Position numbers and translations under genes: made by a program
Assembly (NCBI GenBank): GCA_964247755.1
Contig: CAXTVX010000001.1
Coordinates: 186,001 to 250,000 of the forward strand
DNA length: 64,000 nt
Direction of reading: 5' to 3'
From: Lichenicola sp964247755
GTDB lineage: Bacteria > Pseudomonadota > Alphaproteobacteria > Acetobacterales > Acetobacteraceae
The notes under the pieces: model-generated
The model's database searches: none
Seen by the model: the letters and a program-made list of their open reading frames with translations, nothing else
Told to the model about the DNA's origin: nothing
Part shown: piece by piece, positions 44,216-54,212 of the stretch
Numbering within the stretch: position 1 is the stretch's first letter
Layout of the letters: each line of letters opens with the position of its first letter

Positions 44216-45699
44216 GTCCGGCTGCCCCGCTCGGCCTGCTCGCCCGCGACCTGGTCGCGGTGCCGCCCGGCGCCGGCACGGTGGCCATCGAGGGCATCGC
44301 GCTGGACAGCCGCAAGGTGCGCCCCGGCTACCTGTTCGCGGCCCTTCCCGGCACGGTGCAGGACGGCCGACGGCACATCGCCGACGCGGTGGCGCACGGC
44401 GCGGTCGCGGTGCTGGCACCCTCCGGCACGCGCTGGCCCGACGGGGTCACCCCCGTGCCGCTGGTGGTGGCCGATGAGCCCAGGCGCACGCTGGCGCGCC
44501 TCGCCGCCCTCCATGCCGGGCCGCAGCCCGACCGGATGGTCGCCGTCACAGGCACCAACGGCAAGACCAGCACCGCCGACTTCCTGCGCCAGCTCTGGAC
44601 CCTGGACGGCGTCCCGGCCGCGAGCCTCGGCACGCTCGGCCTGGTGTCCGACGTGATCCTGCCGGAGCCGCCGCCGGCGCTGACCACGCCGGACAGCGTG
44701 GCGCTGGCCACCATCCTGTCCGGCCTTGCCGCCCACGGCATCCGCGCCTGCGCGATCGAGGCCAGCTCGCACGGCATGGACCAGTTCCGCCTCGACGGGG
44801 TGGGGCTGTCGGCAGCCGGGTTCAGCAACCTGTCCCGCGACCACCTCGACTACCACGGCACGCTGGATGCCTACCGCGACGCCAAGCTGCGGCTGTTCGC
44901 CGAGCTGCTGCCGGAGGGCGCGCTCGCTGCCGCGAACGCCGACATGGAGCCGGCGACCCTGGACCGGCTGCGCGCCATCGCCGCCGCGCGCCGGCTGACG
45001 CTGCGCCTGGCCGGCAAGAACGGCGACGCGATCCGGCTGCAGCGCGCGGTGCCGCTGGCCGACGGCCAGATGCTCGAACTCGAGGTGCAGGGCCGCCGGA
45101 TCGAGACGCGGCTCACCCTGCCCGGCCGGTTCCAGGCCGACAACGCCCTGCTGGCCGCCCTGCTGGCCGAGGCGGACCAGGACCTGCTGCCGTCGGTGCT
45201 GTCGCGGCTACCCGCCTTGCGCGGCGTGCGCGGTCGCATGGAGCTGGCCGCCCGGCTGCCGAACGGTGCGGCCGCCTATGTCGACTACGCCCACACCCCC
45301 GACGCGATCGAGCGCCTGCTCGCCTCGCTCCGCCCCCACGCCGCCGAGGCCGGCGGCCGCCTGGTGATCGTGTTCGGCGCCGGCGGCGACCGCGACCGCG
45401 GCAAGCGTCCGCTGATGGGCGAGGCAGCCGCGCGTGGTGCCGACCTCGCCATCGTCACCGACGACAACCCGCGCTCCGAGGACCCGGCCGCGATCCGCGC
45501 CGCCATCCTCGCCGCCTGCCCGGGAGCGGTCGAGATCGGCGACCGCCAGGCCGCGATCGCCGCCGGCCTCGACGCCCTGCGCCCCGGCGACGTGCTGGTG
45601 GTCGCCGGCAAGGGCCACGAGCAGGGCCAGACCGTCGGCGGCACCGTGCACCCGTTCGACGACGCCGCCACCGTGCGCGCCCTGGCAGGCCTGTCATGA
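44212..45699 (+). CDS. murE: UDP-MurNAc-tripeptide synthetase MurE (meso-DAP-adding type)
   Basis: 495 aa cytoplasmic Mur ligase. ATP loop VTGTNGKTSTADFLRQL, then ASSHGMDQFRLDG, the catalytic Lys region FSNLSRDHLDYHG, and the C-terminal specificity motif DNPR in VTDDNPRSEDPA, which marks meso-diaminopimelate rather than lysine addition. ATGA overlaps at both ends. Confidence 0.96.
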   Translation: MSPAAPLGLLARDLVAVPPGAGTVAIEGIALDSRKVRPGYLFAALPGTVQDGRRHIADAVAHGAVAVLAPSGTRWPDGVTPVPLVVADEPRRTLARLAALHAGPQPDRMVAVTGTNGKTSTADFLRQLWTLDGVPAASLGTLGLVSDVILPEPPPALTTPDSVALATILSGLAAHGIRACAIEASSHGMDQFRLDGVGLSAAGFSNLSRDHLDYHGTLDAYRDAKLRLFAELLPEGALAAANADMEPATLDRLRAIAAARRLTLRLAGKNGDAIRLQRAVPLADGQMLELEVQGRRIETRLTLPGRFQADNALLAALLAEADQDLLPSVLSRLPALRGVRGRMELAARLPNGAAAYVDYAHTPDAIERLLASLRPHAAEAGGRLVIVFGAGGDRDRGKRPLMGEAAARGADLAIVTDDNPRSEDPAAIRAAILAACPGAVEIGDRQAAIAAGLDALRPGDVLVVAGKGHEQGQTVGGTVHPFDDAATVRALAGLS

Positions 45700-47084
45700 G
45701 CGCGCTGTGGACCGGCGCCGCGCTCGCCGCCGCGGTGGATGGCCACTTCGGCGGCGCCGTGCCGGACTCGATCACCGGCATCTCCATCGACACCCGCACC
45801 CTGCGCCCCGGCGAGCTGTTCGTGGCCCTGGTCGGCGACACCGACGGCCACGCCCACGTCGCCACCGCCCTGGAGCGCGGCGCCGCCGCCGCCCTGGTGC
45901 ACGGCACCGACCTGCTGCCCGCCCCGCTCCGCCGCGATCCGCGCCTGCTGCACGTCCCCGACACCTTCGCCGCCTTGCAGGCGCTCGGCCGTGCCGGCCG
46001 CGACCGGTTCCGCGGCCGGGTGGTCGCCGTCACCGGCAGCGTCGGCAAGACCACCACCAAGGAGATGCTGCGCACCGCCCTGTCCGCGATCGGCCCGACC
46101 CACGCCGCCCAGGCCTCGCACAACAACCACTGGGGGGTGCCGCTGACCCTGGCGCGGCTGCCGGCGGACGCGGCGTTCTGCGTGTGCGAGATCGGCATGA
46201 ACCACCCGGGCGAGATCGCGCCGCTCGCCGCCCTGGCACGCCCCGACGTGGCGGTCGTGACCACGATCGCCGCCACCCATATCGGCCACATGGGCAGCCT
46301 GGATGCGATCGCGCAGGAGAAGGCCTCCCTGTTCGGCGCCCTGCCCCCCGGCGGCACCGCGCTGTTCCCGGCCGATGCGCCCGGCGCCGACCGCCTCCTC
46401 GCCGCCGCCCGCGCCGCCTCCGCCCGCATCCTCCGCTTCGGCGACGGCGCCGAGGCCCGCCTCGACTCGCTGTCGCTGCGCCCGGACGGCTCCACCGCCA
46501 CCGCGATCCTGCCCGGCATCGCGGTGCCGCTGCGCCTGTCCGCCCCCGGCCGGCACATGGCCGACAACGCGCTGGCCTGCCTCGCCGCCGTCGCCGCCCT
46601 CGGCGCCGACCCGGCGCGCGCGGCGCAAGCCCTGGCCGGCTTCGTGCCGGGCGACGGACGCGGCGCGCTGCGTCCGATCCTCGGTGGCGCCGCCTCGCTG
46701 CTGGACGAAAGCTACAACGCGTCCGGCGCCTCGGTGCGTGCCGCCCTGTCGGTGCTGGCACTGCTGCCGGCACGCCGGCGCGTCGCCGTGCTCGGCGACA
46801 TGCTGGAACTCGGCACCTTCGCCCGCGACGAGCACGGATCCCTGGCCGACGCCGCCGCCGGTTCCGCCGACCTCCTGTTCTGCTCCGGCGAGATGATGCG
46901 CGTCCTGTTCGATCGCCTGCCCGCCTCGCGCCGTGGCGCCCACGCGCCCGACGCCGCCCGCCTGGCGCCGCTGGTGCAGGCGGCGCTGCGTCCCGGCGAC
47001 GTGGTGCTGGTCAAGGGCTCCTATGGCAGCCGCATGCGCGACGTGGTCGCGGCCCTTACCGCAGCGACGGCGGACGCGGCCTGA
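45696..47084 (+). CDS. murF: UDP-MurNAc-tripeptide:D-Ala-D-Ala ligase MurF
   Basis: 462 aa Mur ligase adding D-Ala-D-Ala. N-terminal domain SITGISIDTRTLRPGELFVAL, ATP loop VTGSVGKTTTKEMLRTAL, SHNNHWGVPLTLARL and a C-terminal LDESYNASGASVRAAL. ATGA overlap with murE; its stop shares one base with the mraY ATG. Confidence 0.96.
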   Translation: MSALWTGAALAAAVDGHFGGAVPDSITGISIDTRTLRPGELFVALVGDTDGHAHVATALERGAAAALVHGTDLLPAPLRRDPRLLHVPDTFAALQALGRAGRDRFRGRVVAVTGSVGKTTTKEMLRTALSAIGPTHAAQASHNNHWGVPLTLARLPADAAFCVCEIGMNHPGEIAPLAALARPDVAVVTTIAATHIGHMGSLDAIAQEKASLFGALPPGGTALFPADAPGADRLLAAARAASARILRFGDGAEARLDSLSLRPDGSTATAILPGIAVPLRLSAPGRHMADNALACLAAVAALGADPARAAQALAGFVPGDGRGALRPILGGAASLLDESYNASGASVRAALSVLALLPARRRVAVLGDMLELGTFARDEHGSLADAAAGSADLLFCSGEMMRVLFDRLPASRRGAHAPDAARLAPLVQAALRPGDVVLVKGSYGSRMRDVVAALTAATADAA

Positions 47085-48172
47085 TGCTCTACGACCTCGC
47101 CCACCCGTTCGCCGCGCACTACACGCTGTTCAACCTGCTCCGCTACATCACCTTCCGGTCCGGCGCCGCCTGCCTCACCGCCTTCGTGCTCAGCCTGCTG
47201 ATGGGCCCGCGCGTGATCGCCCGGCTGCGGCGGATCCAGCGCGAGGGCCAGCCGATCCGCACCCTGGGCCCGGAACGGCACATCACCGAGAAGGCCGGCA
47301 CGCCGACCATGGGCGGGGTGCTGATCCTGACCACCTGGCTGGTCTCGACCCTGCTCTGGGCCGACCTGTCCAACGGCTACGTGTGGGCGGTGATGTTCGC
47401 CACCGCCGCCTTCGGCCTGGTGGGCTTCCTCGACGACTACCTCAAGCTGTCGCGCCGCAACACCAGGGGCGTGTCCAAGCGCATCCGCCTCGGCGCCGAG
47501 TTCGGCGCGTCCCTGATCGCAGGCTTCTGGATCGAGAGCCTGATGCCGGCTCCGCTGTCGGACGCGCTCGCCTTTCCGTTCGTCAAGGAGGCGCTGCTGC
47601 CGCTGTCGTACGCGTTCCCGATCTTCGCCATGCTGGTGATCACCGGCTTTGGCAACGCGGTGAACTTCACCGACGGCCTGGACGGCCTCGCCATCGTCCC
47701 GGTGATCATCGCCGCCGTCGTGTTCGCGCTGATCTCCTACCTGGTCGGCAACCGCATCTTCGCCGACTACCTGCAACTGCACCCGGTTCCCGGCACCGGC
47801 GAGCTCGGCGTGTTCCTGGCCGCGCTGATCGGCGCCGGCCTCGGCTTCCTGTGGTTCAACGCCCCGCCCGCCGCGGTGTTCATGGGCGACACCGGCAGCC
47901 TGGCCCTTGGCGGGGCGCTCGGCGCAGTGGCGGTCGCGGTCAAGCACGAGATCGTCCTGTGCATCGTCGGCGGCCTGTTCGTGGTCGAGACCCTGTCGGT
48001 GATCATCCAGGTCGGCTGGTTCAAGCGTACCGGCCGGCGGGTGTTCCTGATGGCGCCGCTGCACCACCATTTCGAGAAGAAGGGCTGGCAGGAAGCGCAG
48101 ATCGTGATCCGCTTCTGGATCGTCTCCATGGTGCTGGGCCTGCTCGGCCTGGTGACGCTGAAGATACGATGA
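47084..48172 (+). CDS. mraY: Phospho-MurNAc-pentapeptide transferase MraY
   Basis: 362 aa inner-membrane enzyme that makes lipid I on undecaprenyl phosphate. About ten membrane segments. Conserved GTPTMGGVLI, FLDDYLKLSRRNTRGVS (the DDxxK motif), NFTDGLDGLAI, FMGDTGSLALGG and the MAPLHHHFEKKGW catalytic HHH loop. ATG 47084 follows from the TGATG junction with murF. Confidence 0.97.
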   Translation: MLYDLAHPFAAHYTLFNLLRYITFRSGAACLTAFVLSLLMGPRVIARLRRIQREGQPIRTLGPERHITEKAGTPTMGGVLILTTWLVSTLLWADLSNGYVWAVMFATAAFGLVGFLDDYLKLSRRNTRGVSKRIRLGAEFGASLIAGFWIESLMPAPLSDALAFPFVKEALLPLSYAFPIFAMLVITGFGNAVNFTDGLDGLAIVPVIIAAVVFALISYLVGNRIFADYLQLHPVPGTGELGVFLAALIGAGLGFLWFNAPPAAVFMGDTGSLALGGALGAVAVAVKHEIVLCIVGGLFVVETLSVIIQVGWFKRTGRRVFLMAPLHHHFEKKGWQEAQIVIRFWIVSMVLGLLGLVTLKIR

Positions 48173-49497
48173 GCGGCACCTTCCCCCCCGCCGTGTTCGC
48201 CGGACGCCGCTACGCCGTGCTCGGCCTCGGCCGCAACGGCGAGCCCGCCGTGCACGCGCTCGCCGCCATGGGCGCCCACGTCCAGGCCTGGGACGACCGC
48301 GACCGCCCCGATCTCGCCTCCGACCAGGTCGTGGTGGCGCCGTTCGACAGCATGGACCGCCACGACGCCCTCCTGCTGTCACCCGGCATCCCGCATCGCC
48401 TGCCGGCTCCGCACCCGGTCGCCCGCATGGCGCAGGAGGCCGGAATCCCGATCCTGTCCGACGCCGAGCTGCTGTTCCAGGCGGTCCGCGCGAGCAACAG
48501 CCGTGCCCGCTTCGCCGGCATCACCGGCACCAACGGCAAGTCCACCACCACCGCCCTGCTCGCCCATCTCCTGGCCGAGGCAGGCCGGCCCGTCGCCGCC
48601 GGCGGCAACCTCGGCCCCGCGGCCCTGGCGCTGCCGCTGCTGCCCGACGACGGCGTCTACGTGCTGGAAATGTCGTCCTACATGCTCGAGCGCCTCGAGA
48701 CCCTGCGCTTCGACGTCGCCTGCCTGCTCAACCTGTCCCCCGACCACCTCGACCGGCACGGCGACATGGACGGCTACGCCCGCGCCAAGCTCCAGGTGTT
48801 CGCCCGCCAGACCCCGGACGACCTCGCCGTGATCGGCCTCGACGACCCCGCCTGCCGCGCCATCGCCAGGACCGGCACCGTGGCCCGCCTGAACACGGTC
48901 TCCGGCAGCGAGCCCGGCACGCTGTCCGGCCTGCTGCCGCCGACCCTGCCCGGCACCCACAACGCCCAGAACGCGCTCGCCGCCGCCGCGATGGCGCGCC
49001 ATCTGGGCCTGTCCGACGCGCAGGTCGCCTTCGGCCTCGCCTCCTTCCCTGGCCTGCCGCACCGCCAGCGCGAAGTCGCCCGGATCGACGGCATCGCCTT
49101 CGTCGACGACAGCAAGGCCACCAACGCCGATGCCGCGTCGCGCGCGCTGGCCTGCTACGACCGGCTGATCTGGATCGCCGGCGGCCTCGCCAAGTCCGGC
49201 GGCATCGACGACCTGGCGCCGCTGTTCGACCGCATCCCGCTCGCCCTGCTGATCGGCCGCGACGCGCCGCGTCTTGCCGGCACCCTGTCCGCCTACAAGG
49301 TCGAGCACCGCATCGTGCACACGCTGGAGCACGCGGTGCCGCAGGCCTTCGCGGCTGCCCGGGCGCTGGACGCGCCGGTGGTGCTGCTGTCGCCGGCCTG
49401 CGCCAGCTTCGACCAGTTCGCGAGCTTCGAGGCCCGCGGCCAGCGCTTTGCCGACCTCACCCACCAGATCGCCCACCATTCCGGGGGTGCCCGCTGA
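48169..49497 (+). CDS. murD: UDP-MurNAc-L-Ala:D-Glu ligase MurD
   Basis: 442 aa. N-terminal UDP-binding Rossmann part (YAVLGLGRNGEPAVHAL), ATP loop ITGTNGKSTTTALLAHLL, LEMSSYMLERLE, LNLSPDHLDRHGDM and the C-terminal FVDDSKATNADAASRAL. ATG 48169 overlaps mraY by 4 bp. Confidence 0.96.
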   Translation: MSGTFPPAVFAGRRYAVLGLGRNGEPAVHALAAMGAHVQAWDDRDRPDLASDQVVVAPFDSMDRHDALLLSPGIPHRLPAPHPVARMAQEAGIPILSDAELLFQAVRASNSRARFAGITGTNGKSTTTALLAHLLAEAGRPVAAGGNLGPAALALPLLPDDGVYVLEMSSYMLERLETLRFDVACLLNLSPDHLDRHGDMDGYARAKLQVFARQTPDDLAVIGLDDPACRAIARTGTVARLNTVSGSEPGTLSGLLPPTLPGTHNAQNALAAAAMARHLGLSDAQVAFGLASFPGLPHRQREVARIDGIAFVDDSKATNADAASRALACYDRLIWIAGGLAKSGGIDDLAPLFDRIPLALLIGRDAPRLAGTLSAYKVEHRIVHTLEHAVPQAFAAARALDAPVVLLSPACASFDQFASFEARGQRFADLTHQIAHHSGGAR

Positions 49498-50654
49498 TGG
49501 CGCAGTTCTCCCGCGCGGACAACTCGATCCTCGGCCGCTGGTGGTGGACGGTGGATCGCTGGACGCTGGGCTGCATCGGCCTGCTGATCGGCTTCGGCTA
49601 CGTGCTGATGCTGGCAGCCTCGCCGTCGGTCGCCGCGCGCATCGGCGCGTCGCGCGACATGTTCATCCTCAAGCAGGTGATCTTTCTAGGCATCGCCGGC
49701 GCGATCGTGCTGTCCACCTCCATGCTGTCGCCCAGGGGCGTGCGACGGCTGGGGCTGATCGGCTGCCTGGTGGCCCTGGGCCTGACCGCGCTCACCCTGG
49801 TGCACGGCGTCGAGATCAAGGGCGCGCGCCGCTGGATCGCGTTGCCGATGATGTCGATCCAGCCTTCGGAGTTCCTGAAGCCCTGCTTCGCCGTGGTGAC
49901 CGCCTGGCTGCTGGCGGAAGGCCGGCGCACCCGCGCGTTCCCGGGCACGATCCTGGCACTCGGCGTGTTCGCGGCCATCCTGCTTCTGCTGAAGTCGCAG
50001 CCCGACATCGGCATGCTGTCGGTGATCACCTGCGTGTTCATGGCCCAGCTGTTCCTGGGCGGCCTGAACCTGTTCCTGGTCGGCTGCGGCGTCGGCAGCA
50101 TGATGGCGGCCTTTGCCGGCGCCTATGTCGCCTTCCCGCACGTGCGCTCCCGTGTCACCCGCTTCCTCCATCCCGGCCAGGGCGACCACTACCAGATCGA
50201 CACCGCGCTGCAGGCGTTCGGCAACGGCGGCCTGCTCGGGCGCGGACCCGGCGAGGGACGGGTCAAGGACCTGCTGCCCGACGCCCACGCCGACTTCGTG
50301 TTCGCCGTCGCCGGCGAGGAGTTTGGGCTGCTGGTCTGTTTGTTCATCATCGGCGTGTTCTGCCTGATCGTCGTGCGCACCCTGCTCAAGCTGCTGGCAG
50401 AGGACGACCCGTTCGTGGTGCTGGCCTCCGCCGGCCTGGTGTGCGGCTTCGGGCTGCAGGCCTTCGTCAACATGGCCTCCTCGCTGCACCTGATCCCGAC
50501 CAAGGGCATGACCCTGCCGTTCATCTCCTATGGCGGCTCCTCGGCGATGTCGGTGGCGCTCACCATCGGCATGGTGCTGGCGCTGACGCGCAGGCGCACC
50601 CAGGCGAGCCGCCTCGCCGTCCCGGCGCCGCGCCGTCGCAGGGTGGCGGCATGA
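49497..50654 (+). CDS. ftsW: Peptidoglycan glycosyltransferase FtsW (SEDS family)
   Basis: 385 aa septal SEDS polymerase working with FtsI. About ten membrane spans; GARRWIALPMMSIQPSEFLK, QPDIGMLSVIT, GQGDHYQIDTALQAFGNGGLLGRGPGEG and the C-terminal IPTKGMTLPFISYGGSS are all conserved FtsW/RodA signatures. Shares one base with murD (TGATG) and 4 bp with murG. Confidence 0.96.
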   Translation: MAQFSRADNSILGRWWWTVDRWTLGCIGLLIGFGYVLMLAASPSVAARIGASRDMFILKQVIFLGIAGAIVLSTSMLSPRGVRRLGLIGCLVALGLTALTLVHGVEIKGARRWIALPMMSIQPSEFLKPCFAVVTAWLLAEGRRTRAFPGTILALGVFAAILLLLKSQPDIGMLSVITCVFMAQLFLGGLNLFLVGCGVGSMMAAFAGAYVAFPHVRSRVTRFLHPGQGDHYQIDTALQAFGNGGLLGRGPGEGRVKDLLPDAHADFVFAVAGEEFGLLVCLFIIGVFCLIVVRTLLKLLAEDDPFVVLASAGLVCGFGLQAFVNMASSLHLIPTKGMTLPFISYGGSSAMSVALTIGMVLALTRRRTQASRLAVPAPRRRRVAA

Positions 50655-51817
50655 CGGCACCGATCGTGATCGCCGCCGGCGGCACCGGCGGCCACTTCTT
50701 CCCCGCCGAGGCGCTGGCGACTGAGCTCGCCGCCCGCGGCCATGCCCTGGTGCTGATGACCGATCGCCGCGCCGGGCGCCGGACGGCGGGCGTGTTCGCC
50801 GGGGCGGAGCAGCACGTGCTGCCCGGCAGCGGCATTGCCGGGCATGGACCTGCCGCCAGGCTCGGCGGCGCGCTGGCGCTGGCGCGCGGCACGCTGGCGG
50901 CACGTCACATCCTCCGGCGGCTGCGTCCCGCGGCGGTAGTGGGCTTCGGCGGCTACCCGTCGGTGCCACCGCTGCTCGGCGCCCGGCTGCTCGGCCGCGC
51001 GCGGCCGCCGATCGTCCTGCACGAGGGCAACGCCGTGCTCGGCCGGGCCAACGCCCAGCTCGCCCGCTTCGCCGACGCGATCGCCACCAGCTTCACCCGC
51101 GTCGCCCGCCTGCCCAAGGGCGCGGATCCGGTGCTGACCGGCATGCCGGTGCGCGCCGACATCGCCGACGCCGCGCACAGCCCGTATCCGGACCCGACCG
51201 GCCAGCTTCGCCTGCTGGTCTGGGGCGGCTCGCTCGGCGCCAGGGTGTTCGCCGACGTGGTGCCGCAGACCCTGGCCGCGCTTCCCCCCGAGCTGCGGAA
51301 CAGGCTGTCGGTGACGCAGCAGGCCAGGGCGGAGGACGTGGACCGCGTGCGCGCCGCCTACGCCGCCGCCGGCATCGAGGCAGAAGTGGCGCCGTTCCTC
51401 CACCGCATCGCGGAGCGCCTGGCGGCGAGCCATCTGGTGATCGGCCGCGCCGGCGGCTCCTCGGTGGCCGAACTTGCGGTGGTGGGACGTCCGTCGATCC
51501 TGGTGCCGCTGCCGATTGCCGCCTCCGACGAGCAGGGCGCCAACGCTGCAGCGCTGGTGGAAGCCGGCGGCGGCTGGATGCTGCGCCAGGCCGGGCTGTC
51601 GCCCGCCACGCTGGGGGGGCTGCTGGAGGGCCTGCTGGCCGATCCCGTACGGCTGCGGAACGCGGCGGAGTCTGCGGCCGGTCTCGGCCGGCAGCACGCC
51701 GCCTTCGCCCTCGCCGACCTGGTCGAACGGCAACTCACGATTTCGCGAGATTCACGCTTGCGCTCCGCGACCGCAGCCTCCATCCCCGAGCGCGCGACTC
51801 GGGAGATGCCAGCATGA
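50651..51817 (+). CDS. murG: UDP-GlcNAc:lipid I GlcNAc transferase MurG
   Basis: 388 aa GT-B enzyme at the inner face of the membrane. N-terminal GGTGGHFFPAEALA loop, VVGFGGYPSVPPLLGARL, LHEGNAVLGRANAQLA, LVWGGSLGARVF, IGRAGGSSVAELAVVGRPSILVPLP and DEQGANAAALVEAGGG. The last about 20 residues are unconserved. Coupled to ftsW and murC by ATGA junctions. Confidence 0.96.
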   Translation: MTAPIVIAAGGTGGHFFPAEALATELAARGHALVLMTDRRAGRRTAGVFAGAEQHVLPGSGIAGHGPAARLGGALALARGTLAARHILRRLRPAAVVGFGGYPSVPPLLGARLLGRARPPIVLHEGNAVLGRANAQLARFADAIATSFTRVARLPKGADPVLTGMPVRADIADAAHSPYPDPTGQLRLLVWGGSLGARVFADVVPQTLAALPPELRNRLSVTQQARAEDVDRVRAAYAAAGIEAEVAPFLHRIAERLAASHLVIGRAGGSSVAELAVVGRPSILVPLPIAASDEQGANAAALVEAGGGWMLRQAGLSPATLGGLLEGLLADPVRLRNAAESAAGLGRQHAAFALADLVERQLTISRDSRLRSATAASIPERATREMPA

Positions 51818-53244
51818 GAGCCCTGCCCCTATCGATCGGCACCATCCACTTCGTCGGCATCGGCGGAATCGGCATGTCGGGCATCGCCGAGGTGCTGCAC
51901 ACGCTCGGCTACGTGGTGCAGGGCAGCGACATCGCCGAGGGCGCGAACGTGCAGCGGCTGCGTGCCGCCGGCATCCGGGTGATGGTCGGCCACGACGCCG
52001 CCAACCTCGGCGACGCCCGCGTGGTGGTGACCTCCACCGCGGTGAAGCGCGACAACCCGGAAGTCGCCGCCGCCCGCGCGCGCCTGGTGCCGGTGGTGCG
52101 ACGCGCCGAGATGCTGGCCGAGCTGATGCGCCTGCGCTGGTCGATCGCCATCGGCGGCACCCATGGCAAGACCACCACCACCTCGCTGGTCGCAGCCGTT
52201 CTGGAAGCGGCGAAGCTCGATCCCACCGTGATCAACGGCGGCATCATCGAGGCCTACGGCACCAACACCCGCATGGGCGAAGGCGACTGGATGGTGGTGG
52301 AGGCGGACGAAAGCGACGGCTCGTTCCTGCGCCTGCCCGCCGTGATCGCCGTGGTCACCAACATGGACCCCGAGCACCTCGACCACTGGGGGACGCCGGA
52401 AGCGATGATGCAGGCCTACGACCAGTTCGTCGGCAACATCCCGTTCTACGGCTTCGCCGTGCTGTGCCTGGACCATCCCAACGTGCAGGGCATGATCCCG
52501 CGCCTGTCCGACCACCGGGTCATCACCTACGGCTTCTCCCCGCAGGCCGACGTGCGTGCCGAGCGCATGGTCGCCGACAAGCGCGGCGCCACCTTCGAGG
52601 TGATCGTCACCGACCGCACCCGCAACCGCAGCCGCAAGATGGGCCCGTTCCGCCTGCCGATGCTGGGCAGCCACAACGTGCAGAACGCGCTCGCCGCGGT
52701 CGCCGTCGCGGTCGAGATGGAGATCGACGAGAGCACCATCCGCTCCGCCTTCGCCGACTTCCGCGGCGTCAAGCGCCGCTTCACCCGCACCGGCGAGGCC
52801 GGCGGCATCACCGTGGTGGACGATTACGGCCACCATCCGGTGGAGATCGCCGCCGTGCTCAAGGCGGCCCGCCAGGCCGGCGCCCGCGACGTGGTGGCGA
52901 TCGTGCAGCCGCACCGCTATTCGCGCCTGCAGACGCTGTTCACCGAGTTCTGCACCTGCATGAACGACGCCGGCACCGTGATCATCGCCGACGTGTACGC
53001 CGCCGGCGAGGCGCCGATCGAGGGCATCGACCGCGACGGGCTGGTGGACGGCCTGCGCGCGTCGGGCCACCGCTCCGTGGTGCCGCTGCCGGGCCCGGAG
53101 CACCTGGCCGAGATGGTGCACGCGATCGCCCGGCCGGGCGACTTCGTGATCTGCTTAGGCGCCGGCAACATCACCGCCTGGGCGCAGGCGCTGCCGGGGC
53201 AGCTCATGTCCCTGCAGAAGAGCCGCGGCGGCCACGCAGCGTGA
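51814..53244 (+). CDS. murC: UDP-MurNAc:L-alanine ligase MurC
   Basis: 476 aa. N-terminal IHFVGIGGIGMSGIAEVLH, ATP loop IGGTHGKTTTTSLVAAVL, EADESDGSFLRLP, VTNMDPEHLDHWG, VDDYGHHPVEIAAVL and QPHRYSRLQTLF, all strongly conserved in MurC. GTGA overlap with murB. Confidence 0.97.
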   Translation: MRALPLSIGTIHFVGIGGIGMSGIAEVLHTLGYVVQGSDIAEGANVQRLRAAGIRVMVGHDAANLGDARVVVTSTAVKRDNPEVAAARARLVPVVRRAEMLAELMRLRWSIAIGGTHGKTTTTSLVAAVLEAAKLDPTVINGGIIEAYGTNTRMGEGDWMVVEADESDGSFLRLPAVIAVVTNMDPEHLDHWGTPEAMMQAYDQFVGNIPFYGFAVLCLDHPNVQGMIPRLSDHRVITYGFSPQADVRAERMVADKRGATFEVIVTDRTRNRSRKMGPFRLPMLGSHNVQNALAAVAVAVEMEIDESTIRSAFADFRGVKRRFTRTGEAGGITVVDDYGHHPVEIAAVLKAARQAGARDVVAIVQPHRYSRLQTLFTEFCTCMNDAGTVIIADVYAAGEAPIEGIDRDGLVDGLRASGHRSVVPLPGPEHLAEMVHAIARPGDFVICLGAGNITAWAQALPGQLMSLQKSRGGHAA

Positions 53245-54212
53245 ACGTTGTTCACGCCTTGCCCCCGGACCGGCGTGACGTGCCCACGGGCCTGGGCCGT
53301 TTGATGCCGCCGGTGCGCGGCCGCCTGGAGCAGGCGGCGCCGCTGGGCGCGCAGACCTGGTTCGGCGTCGGCGGCGCCGCCGAGCTGCTGCTGCGTCCGG
53401 CCGACGCCGAGGACCTGTCCGCGTTCCTGGCCGCCCTGCCGCCCGAGCTGCCTGTGACCACCATCGGCAAGGCGTCCAACCTGATCATACGCGACGGCGG
53501 CCTGCCCGGCGTGGTGATCCGGCTCGCCCGCGGCTTCGGCGAGCTCGCGGTCGAGCCGGACGGCATCGTCTGCGGCGGCGCCTGCCTCGACATGACGGTG
53601 GCCGAGCACGCCGCCGGCGCCGGCCTGCGCGGCCTGGAGTTCCTGGCCGGCATCCCGGGCTCGGTCGGCGGCGCGGTGGCGATGAACGCCGGCGCCTACG
53701 GTGCGGAGATCACCGACGTGCTGGACTGGGCCGAGATCGTGAACCGCGAAGGCCAGTTCCTGCGCCTGCCGGTGGAAGCGCTGGGCTTCGGCTACCGCCG
53801 CTCCAGCCTGCCGGAAGGCGCGGTGGTGGTCCGTGTCCGACTGCGCGGCGAGCCCTGCGACCCGGCGATCCCGCGCGCCCGCATCGCCGCGATCCGTGCC
53901 GCGCGCGAGGCCTCGCAGCCGACCCGCGCCCGCACCGGCGGCTCGACCTTCCGCAATCCCGACCCGTCGCAGACCGGGTCGAAGGCCTGGCAGCTGATCG
54001 ACGAGGCCGGCTGCCGCGGCTTCAGGCTGGGCGGCGCGCAGGTCAGCGAGAAGCACTGCAACTTCCTGCTCAACACCGGCGACGCCACCGCCGCCGACAT
54101 CGAGGCGCTGGGCGAGACGGTGCGCCGACGCGTCGCCGACAGCTCGGGCGTGGAACTCGCCTGGGAGATCAAGCGGATCGGCGTCCCCGCAGACCGGGGG
54201 ATGGACGCATGA
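53241..54212 (+). CDS. murB: UDP-N-acetylenolpyruvoylglucosamine reductase MurB
   Basis: 323 aa FAD/NADPH reductase. TWFGVGGAAELLLRPAD, IGKASNLIIRDGG, LEFLAGIPGSVGGAVAMNAGAYGAE (FAD loop), FGYRRSSLP (catalytic Ser-loop region), GGSTFRNPDP and the GCRGFRLGGAQVSEKHCNFLLN end indicate type II MurB. The start is GTG 53241, overlapping murC by 4 bp; the first about 30 residues are variable. Confidence 0.96.
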   Translation: MNVVHALPPDRRDVPTGLGRLMPPVRGRLEQAAPLGAQTWFGVGGAAELLLRPADAEDLSAFLAALPPELPVTTIGKASNLIIRDGGLPGVVIRLARGFGELAVEPDGIVCGGACLDMTVAEHAAGAGLRGLEFLAGIPGSVGGAVAMNAGAYGAEITDVLDWAEIVNREGQFLRLPVEALGFGYRRSSLPEGAVVVRVRLRGEPCDPAIPRARIAAIRAAREASQPTRARTGGSTFRNPDPSQTGSKAWQLIDEAGCRGFRLGGAQVSEKHCNFLLNTGDATAADIEALGETVRRRVADSSGVELAWEIKRIGVPADRGMDA